Assembly: GCA_026874595.1 (NCBI GenBank)
Contig: CM049317.1
Coordinates: 63,747,118-63,811,117, forward strand
DNA: 64,000 bases
Reading direction: 5' to 3'
Source: Sipunculus nudus
Taxonomy: Eukaryota > Annelida > Sipuncula > Golfingiida > Sipunculidae
Shown: positions 52,160 to 64,000 of the stretch, in pieces
Layout of the letters: each line of letters opens with the position of its first letter
Position numbering within the stretch: position 1 is the first letter of the stretch
Notes under the pieces: model-generated
Database searches by the model: none
What the model was told of the DNA's origin: nothing
Seen by the model: the letters and a program-made list of their open reading frames with translations, nothing else
Program-made: the position numbers and the translations under genes

Positions 52160-53029
52160 TATAGAATTACCCAGCGGGAGGCAATCTTCTCTCCATTTAG
52201 TGGGAATATGCGTGAATCATCCTGGGATAAAAGGTTAATTATGCAAGGTCACGGTCAGCAGACCGAAAGCTCTAAAAATCGATGAATTAAATATATAATT
52301 ACGACATTTCGAGTGGTTCCTTTAACCACTGAACACCCTCCGCTCAGAGCTTCAAAAATATCCAAGCATGCAGAAAATCATATCGTTATCATATAATTAA
52401 GTTCAAAATCCTTTTTTATGGTGTAAACAATTTAAATTGTTTATATTCTGTTTCCACAGGCGTTACTGATGTCTCAAGTGTTTTAATCTTAAGCTTTGAA
52501 AACACAATTTTGCACGACTCTATTTGATCGGGCGAACTGGTATAAAGGAACTACAAGATAATAGTATCATTACAACGGTGCGACTTTTTCGTGCGATGAC
52601 CAAAAATAAAAAGCTTTGAACATAATCAAAATCAATTATTTTCCATCGAGTGACCAGGCATGGCCGCACAGGTAACCCGCCATCCTAGAGAGAGAGGACC
52701 AAACTTACGTTCTCTTTTCCAGATGCGTCAATATGGGGTGGGGGGCAAGGAGTATATAACCCCCCCCCCCTCCTATTTTTAGCAAGGGGGGGGGGGGTGC
52801 TAATGTAATCACCCCTCTGATCTTCAGTGAATTCAGTCAATCTTCATATATATCTATATATTGGAAATGAAAGATATTAATAATTATATACTGGCTATAT
52901 TTCTGAGTTTACTATGAAATATTATATATATCTACACCTGTTTTAGAATTAACATATACTGGAAACTTAATACCTAATTCCTTTTAAACCTTATACTTGT
53001 AATAAGTGTGAAATGTGTCACATAGACAA

Positions 53030-53075
<46 letters not shown>

Positions 53076-54240
53076 ATACTGATAACCCTCCATGCGAGTC
53101 TCCTCCCCCCCCCCCCCCCCCGCCCTTGAAGATAAATTGCCACTGCTCATTTCACTTGGCCAAGCAGAACTAAATGACATTCCCAGCTGTATATAATCAT
53201 TTCTGTTTTTCTGTTTCATGACGAGCGGGTAATATGCCCGTAGCTTTAAACCATTAGGGTAAAATGAAACACCCATACTGAACTCATGGAAAGTTAACAT
53301 GATTTTTTTATTAGGCCATAATAAAACATAATATATTAATAGTGACTTTTATAGGATTAGGTTATTTTGGAATTTATGTAGTAACTACTATTTTTATAGT
53401 AAAGGGGAAAAAAAACAAGTTTTATCAAGTCACTTCCTGTGCATTCTCCCTCTCTCTATACATGTCCCATGTTTTCACGTCGTAATCGGTACAGACCATG
53501 CATGAGCTTTACTTTCTTTTTTTTCAGATTTGTCTAAAGAAAGTTAATTTATTAAATGTCATATAGATACTGTACTTCAGGTTAACATTAGTTGTTCTAT
53601 TATTTATCGTGTCTGCTGGACTTGATAATGCTGTATCTTTTGCGTTCCATGAGTCACGGTTGTAATGACCAAATTAAAAGGCCGCTGAGTTCAAAACACA
53701 ACCGACATAATACAACTGACTTTGAATATGGACTGTTCGTAACAATCAACCCATAATAAGCGTATTTTAAATAGTCAGCAAACATTATAATTTACGGTGG
53801 TTCCACTCGACCGTTGTTACGCAACTCTTCTGTGGCCACGCCTCGGAAATACCCGTTTTTGGTGGAGAAAAGATGCCAAATGTGTCCAAAAGGGGTCATT
53901 TGCCAAATGGTAGAGTATAGATGAAGCTGAAATATACTGAAATAACGAACAATCTTCCTCAGTATTCAGAAAGCATTCAGAGACCACAAAGGTAACTCCG
54001 CCAGCATCATGGGTCACCTATTCCGGATTATTACCAGGATCCTGGTCAAACTTTATGTTAAGTAAGTATAGTATTTATAGTCAAGATAGGCATGCCACGC
54101 TTCACCGACTGAACGGATGCATCTTCTTGCATTGCAAGTAAGTTTTGCTCCCAGAAAAAAAGTCTCTTAGTAGTTAACCTTTCGCACGTCCATGGTGCTC
54201 ATGCACTACAGAATGACTTAACCCACAAAAACTCGGATAG

Positions 54241-54256
54241 CATTATATATATATAA

Positions 54257-54300
<44 letters not shown>
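54241..54300. repeat. (AT)n microsatellite, interrupted
   Basis: AT tract broken by one aaattt motif, about 60 bases. Confidence 0.92.
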
Positions 54301-54301
<1 letters not shown>

Positions 54302-55728
54302 CACCTCAGCTTAATTCAACACAGTGTACTGTTTTAATTTCTGTTACAAATATCAGTTGTATAAGAGGTATAAATGAAATAATATAATATTTGCAAGGTC
54401 CTAGTTAATGAAATGTAGAAATAATTCCCAAATCTGCGGATAAACTGACCGGGATTCCAGAATTGTGATTTAGAAGATTTATTCATAATTAGACTGAGTG
54501 AAATTATTGCAGGCCAGGGAGTACTGGATGCCACCGGGGAGGGATGAGGCCATGGCCCCCCTTGGCTACACCCCTGAAAAAATGATAAAACGGACAGACC
54601 GTAGAAAAAAGAGAAAAAAAAAGGTGTTGAAATATCACATGGTATAATTTCGTCTCCGTTTTGAAATATAACCCGACTGAAATAGGCACTTATTTTTATT
54701 TTAATCATCCTCCATTCCATTCCCTTTCGGTGTACATTGTATTATATGTGTTTGTGCGCATGTGTGCGCGTGTGCGTAGGTGTCTTGGTGCGTGTGTGTA
54801 AACATGATAAGGATGTTGTTTGGTTGTCTTTGCCAGGAGGAAATGAATTCATCCAAGTTCGTGCATGTGTGTGTGTGTTTGCTTGTTTATTCACAACATA
54901 ACTCACGCAATCATGAACGGAATCTCACCAAAATGTCAAGGCATTTCGGGAATGGGTCAATGAAGAAACGATTAGATGGTGATCCGGAGAATGATCCGGA
55001 TTCAAGAACACCATTAAAGAATATTAACAAATGTTACTTATGAATGAATACACTTGGAAAAATCGGCCGAATAAGTGATTGCAAACACGGTTTTAAGAGC
55101 ATCGTACAAAAGGGATCCCCGCACGGACGCGGTTTGCATTCAACAGAATAAAGATTTTAAGTTTGGCATGATTTAATATCGTCACTGGACTCCCTTCATT
55201 GACGTCTGAATCAGACATTCAACACCAGACATTCCCTAAAATATGAGAATATTTCATTCGAGCCTAATGGGATCATCACGTTTTACATAAACCTTGGCAA
55301 ACTAAAACTTAGATAAAGCTTGTTGTGGCGACATTTTTTTAATAATTACATGTGCTTAGCTAATCTAATTATTTTTTTCTGATGGTTCGGTTCATATTAA
55401 GATGATGGCAATGAATCAATGTAAATGTGTGCTACCTTAAGATCCTGTGCATAAGCATTAGACGGATTTTATTTGGAACGTCAGGGCATTTAAATGGGAT
55501 TTTTTTGTGTTTCAATCATTGTTGTACTCTTGGGGTTTATCTTCAAAATTTTATTGATAATACATGCACAATATGATTATCAATTGCAACTAGTTTCTTT
55601 CAAACGATCTCAGATATAATAAATCATTGAAGAAATCAGTTCTGCTCTATAAGTATACACTGTCTAGAACGCAAGGGGCAATTACTATTAGAATAAGATA
55701 ATACAGGTTGGGAGACTATGTGTATAAC

Positions 55729-56642
55729 CAATGGCGGATCCAGAAGAGGTCGCCTGCTGCGCGCACGCCCCCTGTCACAGTTGATATCTTCTCTCATCTG
55801 TCTTTTTTTCTTTTTATTCGATATTAATTTCACTTTATGATTCATTAGCAATTAGATTATTAAGTTTATTACTTTAATACGCATAAGTTGAGGATACTGA
55901 TGAACAGCTTTGTGATTTGCACCTTTAAAGCAGCATCCATATGTTTCTGTAATGAGTGAGCGAGTCTTTTTGTTAATATACTCTACCAGGTCATAACAGG
56001 TATGATCGAGGCACGGCCTGGTTCAGGGTCGACCATGAAAAATTCCATGGCTTTCTCACTGATACTGGGGCTCGCACTCAAGACTTACATTTGCTCTGGT
56101 GTCAGAGGCCTGTGCCGGTACAATGCAACGTTTAATTTAAAACATCAATATCAGTTATTTTATCCCGAGCATTACATTTGACATCAACATGCTGCAACAA
56201 TTGAAAGTTTATATCCTAAATTTGGAGAAATATAATTATTAAATATTGAACACCTTCAAACTTGACTACATTATGCAAAGACAATGAAGAGAACAGTAAT
56301 TTAGGGACAGAAAATCCTCTTTGGTTTTTTTGCTGAAAAGTGCCTCAAAATGTCATATTTACATTACATATTTAACAGTTAACTGAATATGGAGGAACCC
56401 TCCCATACCCTCCTCCATGTATTTGTAATTTACTTAAATAAGAACAAATATTTAATATTTTTTATAGGCTCAAAATAAAATACATTTATATATATATTTA
56501 TATATAAATTTATATATAAATTTACAAAACAAACTAAACATATTCTAAGAATTTTTAAAATAATCGCCGCTTAACCATTTTAAAAGCGCCCCCGCGCACC
56601 CCCCCCCCCCCCTATGTTCTTCAATTTCTGGATCCGCCACTG
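55729..56642. mobile_element. hAT-like non-autonomous element, about 0.9 kb
   Basis: Left end caatggcggatccagaag and right end ttctggatccgccactg are inverted over about 15 bases. Only five flanking bases (ataac) agree. No transposase. Inserted in the duplicated 3' flank of transporter B and absent from the copy A flank. Confidence 0.6.
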
Positions 56643-56793
56643 ATAACACATGGAGTGGATTTCGTATTTTATTTGATATTTCATATAGTCCCTCCCATGT
56701 TTTAAATTACCACAGCTGATGAACCTCGATGAATACTTGAAACAATGGCCGCACATCAATTTCTGTTATCTTTTTTTACGTTTCTAACGCCCC

Positions 56794-56890
56794 TCATTCT
56801 CCCCCTTGGCCTCCGTTTGTATCATTGCTTCTTCCAAGTTCGTCCAGTTCATATCCAAGACTCTCCTTTGTGACACCGGGAGGCAGCATG
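56794..56890 (-). CDS. Transporter B exon 10: C-terminal tail and stop
   Basis: One base plus 31 codons and TGA. Starts MLPPGVTKESLGYELDEL, then diverges from copy A and is six residues shorter. Acceptor tatttacag identical to copy A. Confidence 0.82.
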
Positions 56891-56913
56891 CTGTAAATAA
56901 CGCACATTTCATT

Positions 56914-57001
<88 letters not shown>

Positions 57002-59647
57002 GGTTGGCTTCTATTACAGGGGTTAAATGACTATTACTTTTTCTGAATCCATCTATAACCGTACTTATTTTTATTATGTGACTTCTATTAATATTACAAC
57101 TACTTTACTGTAAACAGACAGAATGTTAACATGACCCTCTACAATACTCCAGTCCCATTCCTTGTAGGTAGAACTATTAGAAACTTCCATTATAAATGGA
57201 CTTCCTTTTTTTATTTATATATATACACATGTATATAACTTGTCACTTGGACAGACCTACGCTTCCGTGGCAGCGGAAATCTAACGATTATATAAAAGCT
57301 CTGAGTTTTAGAGAAAGGTAGTATATATACTGCGATGTCGAAAAAGCGTTGGACAGACCTTTACTATAAGGTTACTTTATCAAGAGAAACAGAGGGGGTC
57401 TTTCTCGTATTTGAACTCCTATCGGTTGCATAGAAGTCCAGCGTTTCAACCGCTCCGCCGTTAAAGGAATATTCAATGGGGAAACAATTAGGCCCGCCTT
57501 TACATGCACCCCGTAATAATATAAATGGTTGGGAGTTGCAAATTTCACTTGTTGACATTGTTTAACAGTAATATAATAGTACATGCATATCATAATTTAC
57601 ACACATTTAACAAGGCATCATTTAAATATAGAGGGTCTATATATACAGGTCTATACCCAAGAGTGAGCTCTTGTTCAGCCATGTGGTCTTCACATATAGA
57701 TGGTCCCATTGCTTTAAACGGCATCTGTTCATATTATGATTGCTAGTCCTGCAATAGTGCTTTTTATCTCATCCCAAGTAAAATAAAAGTTTTGACCTTG
57801 ATCTCCTTGGCCTTTCGACATCGGCAATTGCATCCGGCAGGGGGCGCCCTTTTGTTTCAGGAAGAAAGAACGTTAGGACGGCGCACAAAATCTGTGTGGA
57901 ACCCATAACGACCACGGGGATAAGTCTTGACGGGTTTCCCTGAAACAAAGTAAAAAGAAAACTGGTATGTAATGTGAATTTTTGTACATGAAATTATCCA
58001 TAGATGCGCTCTAAATATCATAAAATCACATTTCAAATACAAATAAATATCAACAACCTTACCTGTAAAGAATCCCGATTTGTAGAAGGATGCGGAGCCA
58101 GATTAAGAGACGGGTAATTTTGATTTTTTTGTCTTTTCGGAGACATGCGCTCCATTTAGGGTCATTCTAGTTTTACCTGCTCTATGATTAAACTAGAAAG
58201 CACCTACAGCGCATTCCTCCACCAACGCCTGTATCTGCGTCTAAGTATAAATCAACCCATGTCAAAGCATTTCATATTATATCATGAAAAATTAAGCAAT
58301 ATTGACAACACAAATAATTTAAAACAAGGAAACATGCAGGTGCTTCTTGTCATTCCTTCCTCAAGAGTTCAATTAAATTCATTAAGAACATTTTGGGATT
58401 TTCTGTTGTAAAACCTGCGAGAGATGGCAAATGGACGTTAGTACAGGCCCTGACAGGTCTTATGAGTGTTTTGAGTGGTAGATTTGTGTGGGCTAAGTTT
58501 GAATTTGATCGTTCATAGGCTATACCTAGAAAGCAGCCAAGAATAACCCAAAAACAAAAGAAGGGAAAGGAGGAATAGGTCACGCCTTATCTAACCCCCC
58601 CCCCCCCCCCCAACGCCACCACCAATACCACCAATAATACCACCACCACCATCCTCTCCTCAGTCCGTAGTAGACTGCAACTCAGTCGGGGAAACAGCAG
58701 CCATCATGTCTTAGAATTTTCCATGCATGGCCAGGAGACACGTTTGGTTTTCAAGTTATATTTTCTAACATAAAAAGACAACAGACAAGTATTTGACTAA
58801 TTTAGTCAGTTCCAAATCTACATGCGTATTTTTATTTATCCAATCTTTCCTATAGCTAGAGTCTTTGTTATTTTACTTAAGACACAGCCTTCCACAAAAT
58901 GTCTGACAAACACACACCGATTCATTTGCCAATGTCGGGCGAACACATGTTATTAAGTAGCAAAGAATTCTGATATGAAATACCTTGCGTGGGATACTAT
59001 TTTTATTGTTTTCAAGTGCTGTATGGGAAGAAAATCGGAGGCCAATGACTCTCAGGCATATACATACAACACTAAAATGGAATTTCTCGGTGTTCTATAC
59101 AATGCAGGTGCAACGCTGCATAGCACCACCTTCCAGTTATGTAGCACACGCGTTCGTACACACATTTGGAAATTGTGCGTTCATTGTGTGCAACACTGTT
59201 TCCATATTGTGGACTACCACGAGACACGCCACAAAAATCGAAAATACAATTTTTTGGACCCAAAAACATCCGTACACACAAACACAAACCTACACACACA
59301 ATCCGCGCTGGTAAAATAACCTTCCGCCAATGAAGGTGAAAACGGTAATAAACGACATTCCATCTAAAATATCTGTCCTTACCATATCCGCAAGGTAAGG
59401 CGCGAAGAAGGCCCCGGGACGTGCCATAATGTAGCAGGCGCCTGATCCAATGTTTCTGAGTTCCGTGGGGTAAAGCTCCATGGTATAGATGTTCATAACA
59501 GAGAAAGCACAAGCAACAAAGAACTTGTTTAACATTGTCAAGACCGTGCCTATCATTCCCATGCCGGAACCTGAAAATACAAGGCAGTGTTGGATATTAT
59601 AACAGTGAAGATATCATCATAATAAATCATATTATATATTTAAATAA

Positions 59648-59692
<45 letters not shown>

Positions 59693-61321
59693 AAAAATGT
59701 ATTTGCACCAATTTTGACATTAATTATAAGTTTGAAACATAACTATTTACGGTAATCTCAGAGCTTGTCTACATAAAACGCCGGCGATATTACTTAAAGC
59801 CAATTTTACCGAGTACGGGATTCTCGTATATTATAATTTGTTCAGCCTGTCTGTCTGGCTCGATGGTAAAGGATGATTTTAAAGGGAAGCAACGGTAGAG
59901 GATGAGGCATGTGAAAAAACTTTTGATTTTTCTAGCGGACGCATGCGCTCTGTGACTGATGTTCAAATTAGTATAAAATTACCTCTTAAGTTGTCAAGGA
60001 ACCTTGTGAGAAACAAAAGGGAGAAAGGAAACATATAAGAGTATTGTATTACACGTGTAATTTAAATAATACACAAGAGCATCGTTTATCCGAATATCTT
60101 TGTGTACAAAGTTTTGTTCGGATTAACGATTGTTCGGATAAAACATTTTGCAAAAGATTTACCATGATTAGCAAATGTTGTCGAATACCGGAAATCACAA
60201 ATGCTGGCAAGCAATGTTCATGCTACGTTCGCATAAACGATTTACCGATAAACGGTGTTCGGTTAAACGACGCTCTACTGTAATTTAAATGGAAGCGGTT
60301 TTGACCTGGATGCATAGGTATTGTTGGCAGTATCACGGCAGCAGAAAGTAGCAGCATAATGATCAGGTTTATTCTTCTTCCTGCACACCGCATCGCCAGG
60401 GCCGAGCATACGTAGGAAGGTAGTTCTACCAGGGCACCCAACAAGGCGTTGAAATATGGGTCCCCCGCCAGGTCGGACGTGCTGAATGACACTGTGTAGT
60501 ATCCCAGGATAACTGTAGACCTGATAAATAATACAAAACGACAAAAAATTTTGTCATGTATAGACTGGTACCCTGCGATATATTACTATTTAAAATCTAA
60601 AGTACATTAGTATATTAAAATTAGCGGTGGAGGCAACCGCACAGACCTATTTCATGCTTGCTGAACTGGGTATGTATATCGAAAGAATCACATTCCGGCT
60701 TCACACCACAGGGGGATAGCACATTGTACCTCTTATTTATGTTCTGATGTTGTTCAGACCCGGTGACTGCCGCCCCTGCGGGCCTTGGGTGTCATATTGT
60801 CTCCATCACTGGATCCACGAGGGACCCCCGAAAGACGCACTTGTTTATGCCACACGTACTCACGATCGCCCGGCTCTGAATCTTGCTCTACCCAAAAACC
60901 ACAAAAGCCGGCTTTCTGTATATACATTCAATGATATACGAACCAGATGATGCCAAGAAGAATTGTCCTCAGGCGAATTCTAGGCGTCTTCACCAGGTGT
61001 ATGTAGTTTGACTTCTGATGAGTCTCCTACGGAATATATTGACTACCACAATAATGCTCACGAGAGTATAGCCAAATTATCATCTAAATAAACATATGTT
61101 TAAAAATTTGGTCACTTATATCTTGGGAAAATTATACAGGAGCATAGCCAAAGGGTGCAGCAGGGGGATAGCCCCCCCCCCCCCCCCCATTCAATGATCA
61201 TTCTAATTCTGCTCATTACATTAAAGCTGGGGAAAATTATAGAATGATGGTTATTTTGAAAGTATACAAAGGTTCATGTTAACATTGTTCTCTTTTTTCA
61301 TTTGATACAATTTAAAGAAAG

Positions 61322-61395
<74 letters not shown>

Positions 61396-62906
61396 GGTAT
61401 AGCAGTGTTAGTCTGTAGTCGAAGTGTAGATAAACAATAGGAGTGACGCCTTTAAGCTAGACTCATTTATTATAACATAAGCACATGGCTTCTCCGTAAG
61501 GTGGTAAGGCGGAACGGGTTGACACTGACATCATATTCTATACCTACAACACATATATATAAAGACAGAGAGATACCAGAGCCAATTAAATAATGTATAT
61601 ATGAGTGATCGATAGAATTTAATTATTTACTCCTGGGCAAAGCATTAAGTTTAAATTCTAGAACTGCACTCATCCAGTATTACAACTTCACATTTTTTTA
61701 ATTATAACTACAAAGAGGTAAAATTCGCGTTTAAATGTACCCTGGTGCAAGCTAGACAATCTTTGTAAAGAAACAGAGAGACACAATACCGTCACAACGA
61801 CGTGTGTATTTGGTCTATGCTTCACTTTGTTGAAGCGTGCGATTTTCTCGGTGACTTGTTCCGCCTCCTTTTTTCGTCCCTGGACATATAACCAACGGGC
61901 GGACTCATCAGGAACTCTGCAAATACACGGTTTTCTTCTAAGTTTATAGTGTTCGTCCCTGACATGTTAAGCCGGGTCAATATGGCGCTGATTTTTACAG
62001 GGAAAATCATTGGTTCTGTCGGGATTTCATCCTGTCGTGCGACAGAATCAGCATGGAGCAAATATTTGCAATCACAACCAATTGTATCACAAAAGCGTAC
62101 GAATTGTCCACATAATCGTACGGCAAGTCGAAGTCGAGACAGCATGGGCATATAAAGATATATCGGTCACCCTGCCGTCGCCTTTATGGTCAGGTTATGA
62201 TATCCTACAAATTGCGCGACGTCCAATGACTGCGCTGCGAACAATACAGAAAAAGGGGTTATTTGCACGAAACCTCTTACGGATAGGGGGCCTGGACAGC
62301 GGACCTTCTCCGGTTGGCGACCCGGGTACGATCCCAGGTGCTGCCATGAGAGTGGGTTGTAGTGGCCCGTCGGTGGTTCTCTCCGGATTCTCCGACTTCC
62401 TCCACCTCTCTCACTACGATCTTCATCTCTATCAGTATATTCTATTTTCTTCTCAAATATCTAATTGTATACTGACTCAATCTGCCAAACTTTGTCGTTG
62501 CTGGAGGACCCAGAGCAGGCCGAATTTTCCGGAGACCTGTGACTGGCTCGAGCGCCGATTTCTCAGTCAGTCAGTCTCACCAATGTTAAATGTGGCTAGT
62601 GTCCGAAGCCATGTCATAAGTGTCCTATATGTTCTGATTGCGATAAAAGTCAATTGATAAACGTCAAAATAGGCGTAACATCCACCCGGCTTAACATATA
62701 TACCCAATATGAGTTTCCATTTCTGATAAGTAATAATTATAAAATCATAGGCACCCCGGACCCCCCAAAAATGTTCACATATACTAATAATTGCAATCAA
62801 TAGTGTGTGAATTTTTAATTAACTGTTTTCTTTTAATTCTACATATAATATAACTACTTATAGGAATATATATATATTTATATATATATATATTTGTATA
62901 TATATG

Positions 62907-62943
<37 letters not shown>

Positions 62944-64000
62944 CCCACGTAACAACCCTAACAAAAAACGTAATTACAGTATATCAATTCAAATTATTAT
63001 AGATCTACTTCACTCGTAATTCGACTTTTCATGATTTTTTTCAAATTTCAATCTCTGAGTTTTTGCCTTCTCTTTTCCAGTGCGATGATATATTCCAACA
63101 AACTGAGTAATTCCTCATATAACTAGATAGTTTTTATCATGTGAAGTTTATGTATATCTCTCCATTATGGTAACATATTCTAGCGATTTTTAAAAGCATA
63201 ACCACTCTTGTTAGACTAATCAACTAGTATTTTCACAGCTCTCCGCCTGACTGGCAGACCTATAGGTTTTTTTATGAAAGTCTGGTTAGAAGACAAATAT
63301 TAAATTAAAAGAGACATTTCTTTATTTATTTAATAAACTATCAATTTATCGTTCGTACATGGTGTATACAAGCATGAGAGTATTTAGAGCAGCGCATGAT
63401 ATCTGTAGGGTGAATCGGTCCCTGATGGCGTAGGCCATAGCAGCTGACAACATGTAGCCCAGTGTCCACGGCATCAGGCCAACGAGTACAGCCTCAGTGC
63501 GCCAGCGCGCTGGGGATAGTTCCGAAACTGAAAGTGCAACACAATCGCATCGTGAAAATTCCAGTAATTAAGAAAATAAAACTCCATAATCAGATGTTAA
63601 ATGCGTTACTTATTTCAACCCGCATGTTTAAAAAAAATGAGAAAACATCGTCAGTGTGTTGAGAACAATATATGATAACGAAATTTTCAGATGAATATAG
63701 AGCATACAATATAATTTTATACAAATTTATTTAATTTGAATAAAAAATCTAAAAACCTACTTATCCTTACTCATCACGCCGATGATTGCATAGAATGATA
63801 TATTGCTGAATGCCACGAACGCTCTTAGAACGACAAATGTTACAAAGTCTCGGCTGAAGGCTGCAGCATAGGCGGATATCACCAAACTAAACGCTGAGAT
63901 GCGGAGTGTGAACTTCCGGCCGAATCTGCAAGGCAGATAACATAGGGAAGGTACTTCGGCTAAATCGACTTTGCATGTAGTTTTAAGGAAATACTTTAAA
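56794..64000 (-). CDS. SLC22-family transporter-like protein (copy B), partial, exons 3-10
   Basis: Eight exons in the window match copy A exons 3-10 in order, phase and length (only the tail exon differs), with very high protein similarity. Conserved motifs: FGRKFTLRIS, SELSPARWRTEA, PDESARWL, MELYPTELRNIG, LPETKGRPLPD. Substitutions are mostly conservative. The N-terminal span, extracellular loop and STIITEWDLVCD signature should lie beyond 64000 in exons 1 and 2. The stretch from exon 10 to exon 3 is 7.1 kb here against 13.0 kb in copy A, because copy A gained repeats. No frame break is seen. Tandem, same-strand arrangement indicates unequal duplication. Expression or substrate differences cannot be judged. 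Confidence 0.92.
56928..56999. repeat. (AT)n microsatellite, transporter B intron 9
   Basis: About 72 bases of AT with two interruptions, in the same place as the shorter tract 20373-20402 in copy A. Confidence 0.95.
57797..57939 (-). CDS. Transporter B exon 9: TM12 and LPETKG
   Basis: 143 nt as in copy A, encoding GNPSRLIPVVVMGSTQ and LPETKGRPLPDAIADVE. Donor AG|GTCAAA. Confidence 0.9.
58085..58245. mobile_element. Short foldback element in transporter B intron 8
   Basis: Arms around ggagacatgcgctcc and cagcgcattcctccacc, with gggtcattctagtttt between, match the copy A element at 22983-23132 in order and position. Confidence 0.7.
59383..59570 (-). CDS. Transporter B exon 8: TM10-TM11
   Basis: 188 nt. 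Differs from copy A at only about four codons (ISC/VAC, RS/RN, CC/CY). ELYPTELR conserved. Confidence 0.94.
59652..59689. repeat. (AT)n microsatellite, transporter B intron 7
   Basis: About 38 bases of AT. The matching copy A intron has no such tract. Confidence 0.95.
60070..60292. mobile_element. Pogo/Tigger-type MITE in transporter B intron 7
   Basis: Right end, read inverted, is tacagtagagcgtcgtttaa. Left end agagcatcgtttatccgaat. Better preserved than the copy A element (24974-25203) and at the same position beside the exon 7 donor. Confidence 0.78.
60306..60520 (-). CDS. Transporter B exon 7: TM7-TM9
   Basis: 215 nt. STVILGYYTVSFSTSDLAGD, then ALLGALVELPSYV. The donor lies about 13 bases from the MITE end at 60292. 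Confidence 0.93.
60745..60912 (-). mobile_element. tRNA-derived SINE (family 1), degenerate copy
   Basis: On the minus strand gggtagagcaagattcagag and gccgggcgatcgtgagt match the head of the 49325-49575 SINE, and aagtgcgtctttcgggggt matches the body. The B box is degraded. Confidence 0.65.
60944..61026 (-). CDS. Transporter B exon 6
   Basis: 83 nt, ETHQKSNYIHLVKTPRIRLR conserved, ends TG for a split Trp codon. The SINE relic at 60745-60912 ends only about 30 bases from its donor. Confidence 0.9.
61324..61390. repeat. (CT)n microsatellite, about 67 bp
   Basis: Uninterrupted CT dinucleotide in transporter B intron 5. Rare in this window, where most microsatellites are AT. Confidence 0.96.
61790..61916 (-). 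CDS. Transporter B exon 5: PDESARWL
   Basis: 127 nt, VPDESARWLYVQGRKKEAEQ and loop. Acceptor tatttgcag is stronger than the tttgtag of copy A. Confidence 0.93.
62283..62580 (+). mobile_element. Second SINE-like insertion in transporter B intron 4
   Basis: Contains a tRNA-like B box (cgggtacgatcccaggtg) and a body with gtggttctctccggattctc. Sequence on both sides aligns with copy A around 29085-29235 (gtccaatga, gggtaatttgcatgaaac / accgaagccatgtc), while this block is absent there. It is therefore a post-duplication insertion. Exact ends are uncertain. Confidence 0.6.
62867..62942. repeat. (AT)n / (TATG)n microsatellite
   Basis: Imperfect AT tract of about 75 bases in transporter B intron 4. 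The matching copy A intron has a (CA)n-(AT)n tract at 29398-29433. Confidence 0.92.
63359..63527 (-). CDS. Transporter B exon 4: TM5-TM6
   Basis: 169 nt, SELSPARWRTEAVLVGLMPW conserved. Donor GTACGA departs from consensus (copy A has GTAAGA), so splicing of this exon may be less efficient. Confidence 0.92.
63771..63925 (-). CDS. Transporter B exon 3: MFS loop motif, TM3-TM4
   Basis: 155 nt, FGRKFTLRISAF start and FYAIIGVM end. The last in-window exon of copy B. Confidence 0.93.

Larger units (their letters stand above)
50851..55440. other. Intergenic, repeats but no gene
   Basis: Holds hAT-like ends at about 52003 (caggggcgttaataca) and 54525-54590 (inverted caggggtgtagccaa), long poly-C/poly-G runs (52740-52800, 53103-53122) and AT tracts. 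No exon or RNA gene is visible. Confidence 0.45.

Noticed and set aside
62010-62657. 215-codon plus-strand open frame
   Set aside because: Antisense in a transporter intron and dependent on a SINE insertion absent from the paralogous intron. No domain recognised.

Overview
This 64 kb window is animal nuclear DNA. It has intron-rich genes with GT..AG introns, low gene density, A+T-rich intergenic DNA, many (AT)n microsatellites and poly-G/poly-C runs, and dense layers of interspersed repeats. The repeat vocabulary (accagtctgcag / ggtggcgccacc units, tgaccttgacct arrays, units starting cccagacaaagtcggg, tRNA-derived SINEs) resembles marine mollusc genomes, most likely a bivalve. That assignment is inference and no species is claimed.

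All three genes I can support lie on the minus strand. (1) 5.6-13.9 kb: a predicted type I membrane C-type lectin-like receptor with a leader peptide, two CTLDs, a short stalk, one transmembrane segment and a small charged tail, assembled from 12 phase-compatible exons. (2) 20.2-48.1 kb: a complete 10-exon SLC22-type (organic cation/carnitine transporter-like) gene of 564 codons, with a 13.5 kb first intron full of mobile-element debris. (3) 56.8 kb to the window end: a closely related tandem copy of the same transporter. Exons 3-10 lie in the window and exons 1-2 should lie just beyond 64000. The two copies share exon lengths, phases, intron fragments, a pogo-type MITE next to the same splice donor, and about 1.3 kb of 3' flank, so a block of more than 8 kb was duplicated.

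Layout: 1-4.3 kb, repeat arrays; 4.3-5.6 kb, A+T-rich with no gene; 5.6-13.9 kb, lectin gene; 14-20 kb, intergenic, with a compound repeat and a 0.6 kb foldback transposon; 20.2-48.1 kb, transporter A; 48.1-56.8 kb, intergenic, with a SINE, a LINE 3' relic and hAT-like pieces; 56.8-64 kb, transporter B.

The most unusual object is at 46901-47615, in transporter A intron 1. Three about 158 bp LTR-like units (TGTTAC...GTAACA) alternate with two about 120 bp spacers at an exact 279 bp period. Each spacer has a primer-binding-site-like sequence and a polypurine tract. Each LTR carries tRNA-like A and B boxes plus a T-run. This looks like a tandem TRIM (terminal-repeat retrotransposon in miniature) with an internal Pol III-type promoter.
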